Assembly (NCBI GenBank): GCA_900318955.1
Contig: ONMJ01000012.1
Coordinates: forward strand, 1-47,666
Origin: an uncultured Bacteroidales bacterium
GTDB taxonomy: Bacteria; Bacteroidota; Bacteroidia; Bacteroidales; UBA932
DNA: 47,666 bases
Direction: 5' to 3'
This document shows, one piece after another, positions 42,621 through 47,666 of the stretch. The first letter of the stretch is position 1; every line of letters begins with the position of its first letter. The translations under genes and the position numbers were made by a program. The notes below the pieces were generated by a model, which was given only the letters and a program-made list of their open reading frames with translations, did no database searches and had not been told where the DNA came from.

Positions 42621-43997
42621 TTATTTTATCCTTTTACCATTGAATCCTATACCGCCTTTAGACTTTTTCTCAAGACGGAACTCAACTGCGATAGTTATAG
42701 AGGTTGAAACTTTCTTTCCCCTGTGTCGTCCAGGCTTCCATTTCGGAGAAGCGCTCACAATCCTAACCGCCTCTTCGTCAAGTGCCGGGCTGACGCCTCT
42801 TGAAACTTTAACGTCCTTCACATTACCGGAAGCATCCACTACGAAATCTACGAGCACTCGGCCCTGGTTGCCGGCATCAAGCGCCTCTTTCGGATACTTC
42901 AGGTATTGATAGACCCATTTTTCCATGAATACAGAAGGATCACTGCTTCCCATGAATGTCGGACGGACATCTATATCATTGAAAGACAAGACCTTCCCTT
43001 CCGAAGAAGCAGCTGCCGCGGAGGTGACATCCGGGCGGAAAAGAGGTTTCGGAGCACCGGAGAGAAACACGATGTAATTATAAATGAACTCGAGTTCTTT
43101 CTCCATCATTCCATAGTCAAGAATCGAAGGAGTGTCGCGACCTGTATTATGCTCTGGATAACGGCCAGTAGTGAACATCACCGACGGTATTTCCTTGTCA
43201 TAAAATGCCATGTGATCTGACGGATATGGCTCAATAGCAGTTATTTCCGGGATGATGGGAAGGATTTCCCCTTTCATCGAAGAGAGAGTCATATTCATAT
43301 CCGCATTCGATGAGGTATAGGCATAGAAGCCCTCGGTTCCCGTTCCAAGCATGTCAAGATTAACCATTGCATCTATCATTCCAGCATCGCTGAATGAGCG
43401 ATTGAGGAAGTACCATGATCCGGCTAGTTTCTCATTCGATGCGCCGAAAGCAACCAGAAGTATGGAACGGCGAAGGCTAAGCCTGCTCGTGCGAAGCATC
43501 CTTGCCAGTTCCAACAACATAGCCAACCCGGAAGCATTTCCATTGGCACCATAATAGATGCGACGGACTTGTTCTCCATCCACTGTGTATGTATCCGATC
43601 CGAGATTGTCGAGGCGGGCTCCGATAACTATATACTTGTCATACAGAGAATTGTCAACGCCTTGGATAAAGGCGGCCACATTGCGGGAAGTAAGCGTGTC
43701 CCCTGATGAGGATACAATACCGAACTGCTCCCCTGCCTCCGGGGTAATGAGCTCCACTCCATAGGAAGAAAGGGTCTTCCCGACATATTCGGCGGCAAAA
43801 GCCTCCCCTTCGCTACCTGCCTTTCGGCCGTCTGCCTCTGCAGAAGCAATTATGGAGACATGCTCTTTAAGAGCAGTAACAACTTCGCTGTCATAGAATG
43901 AGGATAGATCTACACTCTTGTACTGGGCTGACGCCGAGACTCCCGCAAGGAGCAGCGCAGCAATTATGGTCCATGTCTTTTTCATGGCTCTATTCAT
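42621..43997 (-). CDS. M28-peptidase-like protein fused to TonB C-terminal domain, probably inactive
   Basis: 458 residues, or 454 from the ATG at 43985 (MKKTWTI). The signal peptide ends near SASAQ. Residues about 40-330 follow the M28 zinc-peptidase pattern, but key residues are changed: IGARLDNLG has Arg128 where the metal His is expected, GANGNASG has Gly153 for the bridging Asp, and FGASNEKLAGS has Ser-Asn for the Glu-Glu pair. LDMLG and YPSDHMAF are retained. Residues about 370-450 are a TonB C-terminal domain (YPKEALDAGNQGRVLVDFVV, then WKPGRHRGKKV). It may be a binding protein rather than an enzyme. It overlaps the SPOR gene by 8 nt. Confidence 0.82.
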   Translation of the reverse strand: MNRAMKKTWTIIAALLLAGVSASAQYKSVDLSSFYDSEVVTALKEHVSIIASAEADGRKAGSEGEAFAAEYVGKTLSSYGVELITPEAGEQFGIVSSSGDTLTSRNVAAFIQGVDNSLYDKYIVIGARLDNLGSDTYTVDGEQVRRIYYGANGNASGLAMLLELARMLRTSRLSLRRSILLVAFGASNEKLAGSWYFLNRSFSDAGMIDAMVNLDMLGTGTEGFYAYTSSNADMNMTLSSMKGEILPIIPEITAIEPYPSDHMAFYDKEIPSVMFTTGRYPEHNTGRDTPSILDYGMMEKELEFIYNYIVFLSGAPKPLFRPDVTSAAAASSEGKVLSFNDIDVRPTFMGSSDPSVFMEKWVYQYLKYPKEALDAGNQGRVLVDFVVDASGNVKDVKVSRGVSPALDEEAVRIVSASPKWKPGRHRGKKVSTSITIAVEFRLEKKSKGGIGFNGKRIK

Positions 43998-44520
43998 TTA
44001 CAAGAATCCAGCCATCCTTGGGGCAGATGCCTTTGGCTTTAGCTTCTTTCATTGCAGCTACCGTCTCCGCAAGGTTGTCAGAAGGACAAATGACAACAGC
44101 ATCAAGCCCGTTGCCAAATGAAAGCAATTGTGCAGGATAACCGGCTTCAATGCACTTGGAAATCTTTTTCTCGGCATAGGGCATATTACGGAATGCTCCG
44201 ACGACAATGCAATAGCGGGTTGTCATCTCCTGCCGCTTCAAGCCGCCAAGCTTCTCCGGGCGCATTGTAGAGCCTCTTCTACGGTCGAGGGAATCGAGAA
44301 TCTTCGCATCTATTGCAGCCATGGAATCCCTCTGGCGCTCCTCGACTTTCTTGATGGAATCGAGACGCTCCTGGCGACGGACCTCCTGGCGAAAAGCAAG
44401 TTCCGACCTTGCGGCTTCCAGATCCTCCGACGTTGGCCTGCCTCCTATCGAGCGCAGGAAGTCGCAGCCGGTAACAGCCACTATAATAATAAGCACTACA
44501 GGGATAAGAGACCTTTTCAT
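43990..44520 (-). CDS. SPOR-domain lipoprotein
   Basis: 176 residues. The lipobox is VAVTGC (Cys19). A charged helical stretch (about 35-85) rich in Arg, Glu and Lys leads to a C-terminal SPOR domain (RYCIVVGAFRNMPYAEKKI, through GWILVNE). SPOR domains bind denuded septal peptidoglycan, so it should be a periplasmic cell-envelope protein. It is the first gene of the leuS operon, with its own promoter at 44544-44574. Confidence 0.86.
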   Translation of the reverse strand: MKRSLIPVVLIIIVAVTGCDFLRSIGGRPTSEDLEAARSELAFRQEVRRQERLDSIKKVEERQRDSMAAIDAKILDSLDRRRGSTMRPEKLGGLKRQEMTTRYCIVVGAFRNMPYAEKKISKCIEAGYPAQLLSFGNGLDAVVICPSDNLAETVAAMKEAKAKGICPKDGWILVNE

Positions 44521-44543
44521 AAATACACTTTTGTCCAGAAATG

Positions 44544-44574
44544 CAAATTTAGCTAATTATCATTCCTCAACAAA
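44544..44574 (-). promoter_or_regulatory. Promoter of SPOR-M28/TonB-leuS-yitT-yitT operon
   Basis: On the minus strand TTTG (44571-44574) and TAAATTTG (44544-44551) fit the -33 and -7 elements, with centres about 25 bp apart. The -7 box ends 23 nt before ATG 44520. Confidence 0.6.
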
Positions 44575-44587
44575 ATAAAAATGTATG

Positions 44588-44595
44588 TATCTTTG
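44588..44595 (+). promoter_or_regulatory. -7 box 6 nt from GTG start of CapA-like gene
   Basis: TATCTTTG matches TAnnTTTG exactly. It lies inside the apparent ORF that begins at ATG 44581, implying that the true start is the in-frame GTG at 44602, 6 nt downstream (catatc). Confidence 0.5.
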
Positions 44596-44601
44596 CATAT
44601 C

Positions 44602-45798
44602 GTGATATTGAGAAGATTAATACTAATAGCCATTCTCGCAGTCCTAGCGCTCGATACTACAGCGCAAAGACTGCCTCGAAGGCGCGATACCTTAGGCATC
44701 CGGACATACCTCAAAAAGCCTCTCGGAGAAATTGATTTCTTCTCTCATCGTCCAGATACCCTCTCGCTGTTCTTCCTGGGAGACGTTATGAGCCATGGAG
44801 CCATGATGAAAAGCGCTTTCTCCGAATATCGGAAGAGTCACCCCGAAGCCCGTTCCGACAGGCATGAATGCTATAAGTACGATTCATTTTTCAGCCGTCT
44901 TCAAAATCAGATAGCCTCCGTTGATGTCGCCATTTGCAATATGGAATTCCCGCTTGCAGGACCGCCGTTTTCCGGTTACCCCTCTTTTTCTGGCCCGGAT
45001 TCATATCTGGATTATTTGGAAAAGACCGGCTTCGACGTCATCCTTCTTGCGAACAACCATATCTTGGACAAAGGAGACGCGGGGCTTGAGAGAACAATCC
45101 GAGTCTGTAATGATCTTGAAAACCGCACTAAGGCACGCTACACTGGCGTTTTCAGCAATTCTGAGGATCGAGATTCCAGATACCCTCTGATTATCGAAAG
45201 CCGCGGGGTAAGGATTGCTATTCTAAACTTCACCTATGGGACTAATTCCGGTGGGAAAAAGGCTTTCCCCGGAGTAAACAGAATCTCTCGGGATGAAATA
45301 AAGAGGGCAATCCAAAGGGCGAAAGAAAGAGATTGCGATATCATTATAGCCCTCCCCCACTGGGGTAACGAATACCAAATGACCCACTCCCCCTATCAGG
45401 AGGAACTCGCCAGATACATGGCAAAGGAAGGTGTTGACCTCATTGTAGGAGCACACCCCCATGTCGCTCAGGATATTATGAGAATAAAGACCCAGGACAA
45501 GGAAGTACCTGTCATCTATTCTCTCGGGAACGCAGTTTCCAACCAGAATGACTTGATAGCCAGACTGGAACTGTCTCTCACAGTAAAAATAGCTCTCCAC
45601 AGAAACGGCAATCTCGAAATGCTTCCTCCCAAACCGGAGTTTCTGTGGTGCACTAAGCCAGGCACAGTCGATGACTCGTACTGCGTCGTCCGCGTCAAAG
45701 ATGAGGCTGGAAGGAAAGATAAATGGAGAAATCCTGCCGACCACGACAAAATGATGGCGACTTATCAGAAAGTAAAAAAAGCTACCAATATTCAATGA
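44602..45798 (+). CDS. CapA-like metallophosphatase-fold protein (poly-gamma-glutamate family)
   Basis: 398 residues from GTG 44602, giving a clean signal peptide (start, then ILRRLILIAILAVLALDTTAQ). ATG 44581 is possible but lies upstream of a perfect -7 box. CapA-family motifs are FLGDVMSHGAMM, CNMEFPLAG, LLANNHILDKG, ALPHWGNEY and VGAHPHVAQD, the metal ligand set of this fold. Related CapA/PgsA proteins are tied to poly-glutamate capsule, but many homologues have unknown roles. No capB or capC is nearby. It overlaps phoH by 4 nt (ATGA). Confidence 0.86.
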   Translation: MILRRLILIAILAVLALDTTAQRLPRRRDTLGIRTYLKKPLGEIDFFSHRPDTLSLFFLGDVMSHGAMMKSAFSEYRKSHPEARSDRHECYKYDSFFSRLQNQIASVDVAICNMEFPLAGPPFSGYPSFSGPDSYLDYLEKTGFDVILLANNHILDKGDAGLERTIRVCNDLENRTKARYTGVFSNSEDRDSRYPLIIESRGVRIAILNFTYGTNSGGKKAFPGVNRISRDEIKRAIQRAKERDCDIIIALPHWGNEYQMTHSPYQEELARYMAKEGVDLIVGAHPHVAQDIMRIKTQDKEVPVIYSLGNAVSNQNDLIARLELSLTVKIALHRNGNLEMLPPKPEFLWCTKPGTVDDSYCVVRVKDEAGRKDKWRNPADHDKMMATYQKVKKATNIQ

Positions 45799-46748
45799 AA
45801 AAGACCATTCCGATAGAGTCGATAGACCCAATTGAGATCTATGGCGCCGGTAACAGAATCCTGACAGAATTCTGCTCATACTTCCCTAAACTCAAAGTCA
45901 CCGCAAGAGGGCACGAACTGATGCTCGAGGGCCGTGAAAGCGACATAGAGGAGTTCAGCATACGATTCGCAGAGCTGGTAGAGAGGCGTCATCACAAGCT
46001 CAACCTCACGATATATGACGTCGAAGACATCTTTGACGGGGAGAACTCCGCGGATAAATTCCGTCTCAGCGGTGACGCTGTTATCGTCCATGGAACAGAC
46101 GGAAAGCCAATCAAAGCAAGGAACCACACACAGCAGGAAATGGTCAAAGCCTATTTTGACAATGACCTTGTCTTTGCCGTTGGCCCAGCCGGTACCGGAA
46201 AGACCTATATTGCGATAGCTTTGGCCGTGAGGGCATTGAAAAACAGAGAAATCAAAAGGATTATCCTGACCCGTCCAGCCGTCGAGGCCGGCGAGAGGCT
46301 CGGATTCCTTCCAGGAGACTTGAAAGACAAGCTGGACCCTTATCTCCAGCCTCTTTATGACGCGCTAGAGGACATGATTCCCTCCAAAAAGCTCCAGGAA
46401 TTCATGGCCGACGGCATCATTCAGATAGCACCCCTCGCCTATATGAGAGGCCGTACCCTTGACCGCGCCTGCGTTATCCTTGACGAGGCCCAGAACACCA
46501 ATATAGGTCAGCTCAAGATGTTCCTGACACGAATGGGAGCCAGCGCAAAATTCATCGTCACCGGTGATGCTACCCAGATCGACCTCCCGAAAAAGACCGA
46601 TTCCGGACTGATCCAAGGCATTAATCTTCTGAAAGGAATCAAGGGCATCAAGACTATCATGTTCTCCAACGACGACATTGTCCGCCACCCCCTTGTCACT
46701 AAAATAGTGAAGGCTTTCGACACCCTTGCCGAAAGCCCTCAGGATTAA
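45795..46748 (+). CDS. phoH: PhoH-family ATPase
   Basis: 317 residues from ATG 45795, which overlaps the CapA-like stop. An N-terminal KH-like region (about 1-100) precedes the P-loop GPAGTGKTYIAIALAV and the Walker B ACVILDEAQNT, with EAGERLGFLPGDLKDK and FIVTGDATQIDLP as further PhoH blocks. It is a cytoplasmic ATPase likely involved in RNA processing or phosphate-stress responses by family analogy. The overlap with the CapA-like gene implies coupled translation. Confidence 0.93.
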   Translation: MKKTIPIESIDPIEIYGAGNRILTEFCSYFPKLKVTARGHELMLEGRESDIEEFSIRFAELVERRHHKLNLTIYDVEDIFDGENSADKFRLSGDAVIVHGTDGKPIKARNHTQQEMVKAYFDNDLVFAVGPAGTGKTYIAIALAVRALKNREIKRIILTRPAVEAGERLGFLPGDLKDKLDPYLQPLYDALEDMIPSKKLQEFMADGIIQIAPLAYMRGRTLDRACVILDEAQNTNIGQLKMFLTRMGASAKFIVTGDATQIDLPKKTDSGLIQGINLLKGIKGIKTIMFSNDDIVRHPLVTKIVKAFDTLAESPQD

Positions 46749-46762
46749 TTATTTCTCACTCT

Positions 46763-47665
46763 TTACTGAGCTGCGTTCTCGAGGAATGAGTTGAATTTCT
46801 CGTAAGCCGCCTGATTCTCAGCTGACTCTGCACGGAAAATGAAGTAGATCCTCTTGAGGTAGTCTGCAACATTTGTCTTGACAGCGTCATTGGTTGTCTT
46901 CTCGAAGCACTTCTCGAAAGGCTCGATAGCGTTCTTGAGAGAGGCCTTGAGCTGCTCCTGAAGCTCGTCATATTTCTTGTACTCGCTGTAAGGGAGTGCA
47001 TTAGCCTCTTCCTGAAGTTCAAGGGCCCTGTTGTACCAGAGAACACCTTCTCCGTAATAACCCATCTCATAGTTGGGATCGATCTCCGCAGCCTTGCGAT
47101 AAGACTTTACAGCCTCTTCGTAGTTCTTCAGACGGCCATAGATGTCGCCCTCGACATAATAGAGGGAAGCATTGCCGGGAAGTTCTTCCTTCGCCTTCTG
47201 AAGCAGTTCGATGAGCTTGTTGGGATCCTCGTTGGTAGAGATATAGAGGTTAATGAGGTTGGTAAGGATCTGAGGGTTCTCAGGGAACTTCTGGAATCCT
47301 TCCTCAAGATAATTCTTTGCAGCGAGGGTATCTTTCTGCTGGAAGACGCTCTCATAGAGGTTGGCATAGATGTTACCGTCAGCCATGTAGCCAAGTCCCA
47401 TAGTCTTGTCGAAGAACTTCTTTGCCTGCGCATATTCACCAGCCTCAAGTGCGGTGATACCAGCATAGTAGATAGAGTTCGTGTCAATCTGGGAAAGAGG
47501 AGCGGTAGCAAGGGCTGCTGCTGACTTCTCGAAGAGCTGGCTGGCCTTGGAAGGATTACCAAGATAGTAGGCGGTGAATGCATCCTGATTGTAGTTGGAA
47601 GCAATCTTTTCGAGAGCCTGCTTGATATCTTTGATTTTCTTTCCCTTTACATCGACCTCAGCAGC
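46763..47665 (-). CDS. TPR-repeat protein (5' end beyond window)
   Basis: The frame is open to the window edge, giving at least 300 residues. Tetratricopeptide-like helix pairs include ALEAGEYAQAKKFFDKT, LAAKNYLEEGFQKFPENPQI and LKNYEEAVKSYRKAAEIDPN, and the C-terminus is SFLENAAQ. It should be a protein-interaction scaffold, perhaps periplasmic as in many Bacteroidales TPR proteins. No start is visible. It is convergent with phoH, 14 nt apart. Confidence 0.85.
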   Translation of the reverse strand, partial: AAEVDVKGKKIKDIKQALEKIASNYNQDAFTAYYLGNPSKASQLFEKSAAALATAPLSQIDTNSIYYAGITALEAGEYAQAKKFFDKTMGLGYMADGNIYANLYESVFQQKDTLAAKNYLEEGFQKFPENPQILTNLINLYISTNEDPNKLIELLQKAKEELPGNASLYYVEGDIYGRLKNYEEAVKSYRKAAEIDPNYEMGYYGEGVLWYNRALELQEEANALPYSEYKKYDELQEQLKASLKNAIEPFEKCFEKTTNDAVKTNVADYLKRIYFIFRAESAENQAAYEKFNSFLENAAQ

Positions 47666-47666
47666 C

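Overview
The window looks like chromosome from a Bacteroidales bacterium, probably gut- or rumen-associated. Evidence: a SusC/SusD pair, many secreted lipoproteins with fimbrillin-like and GLUG domains, an UpxY/NusG-type antiterminator, an anaerobic sulfatase maturase, and repeated Bacteroidetes-type promoters with a TAnnTTTG -7 box. I cannot name the genus. I saw no tRNA, rRNA, insertion sequence, prophage or CRISPR array. Genes are tightly packed with many 0-12 nt gaps and overlapping stops.

Left part (1-7.6 kb): a two-gene Tat-type redox pair (ferredoxin-like protein and an iron-sulfur aldo/keto reductase), a NahK-like sugar 1-kinase, a YitT-aldehyde dehydrogenase-UpxY operon and an anaerobic sulfatase maturase. 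The kinase and maturase suggest growth on amino-sugar-containing and sulfated glycans such as mucin.

Middle part (7.6-37.9 kb) is the accessory, surface-directed section. A secreted nuclease lipoprotein (7733-10312), a large calcineurin-like phosphoesterase lipoprotein (17405-20938) and a GLUG-repeat lipoprotein (14414-17248) share a fimbrillin-like N-terminal module but carry different C-terminal cargo. Two of them are preceded, with zero spacing, by a tiny ORF (39 and 45 codons). The two encoded peptides resemble each other and lack signal peptides. A second phosphoesterase paralogue ends a SusC-SusD-phosphoesterase operon (32171 to 24561). Its SusC carries a 194-residue C-terminal extension made of an Ala-rich coiled linker and an OmpA-like peptidoglycan-binding domain. 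Divergent from it is a 1419-residue Fn3/GLUG/jelly-roll lipoprotein, and the shared 349-bp intergenic region holds two copies of CTTGCAAGTCAG. A membrane-bound AraC-type regulator follows. Together these suggest surface capture and cleavage of nucleic acids or other phosphodiesters (inference). Housekeeping genes (trpS, dnaK, rpe, an RluA-type synthase) are interspersed.

Right part (38-47.7 kb): a probable minus-strand operon SPOR lipoprotein - M28-like/TonB fusion - leuS - yitT - yitT, then a plus-strand CapA-like/phoH pair and a TPR protein running off the edge. The M28-like protein appears to have lost several metal and catalytic residues.

The most novel candidates are the paired micro-ORFs with their modular lipoproteins, the SusC-OmpA fusion, and the inactive-looking M28-TonB fusion. 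Family assignments are by motif reading only; no searches were run.
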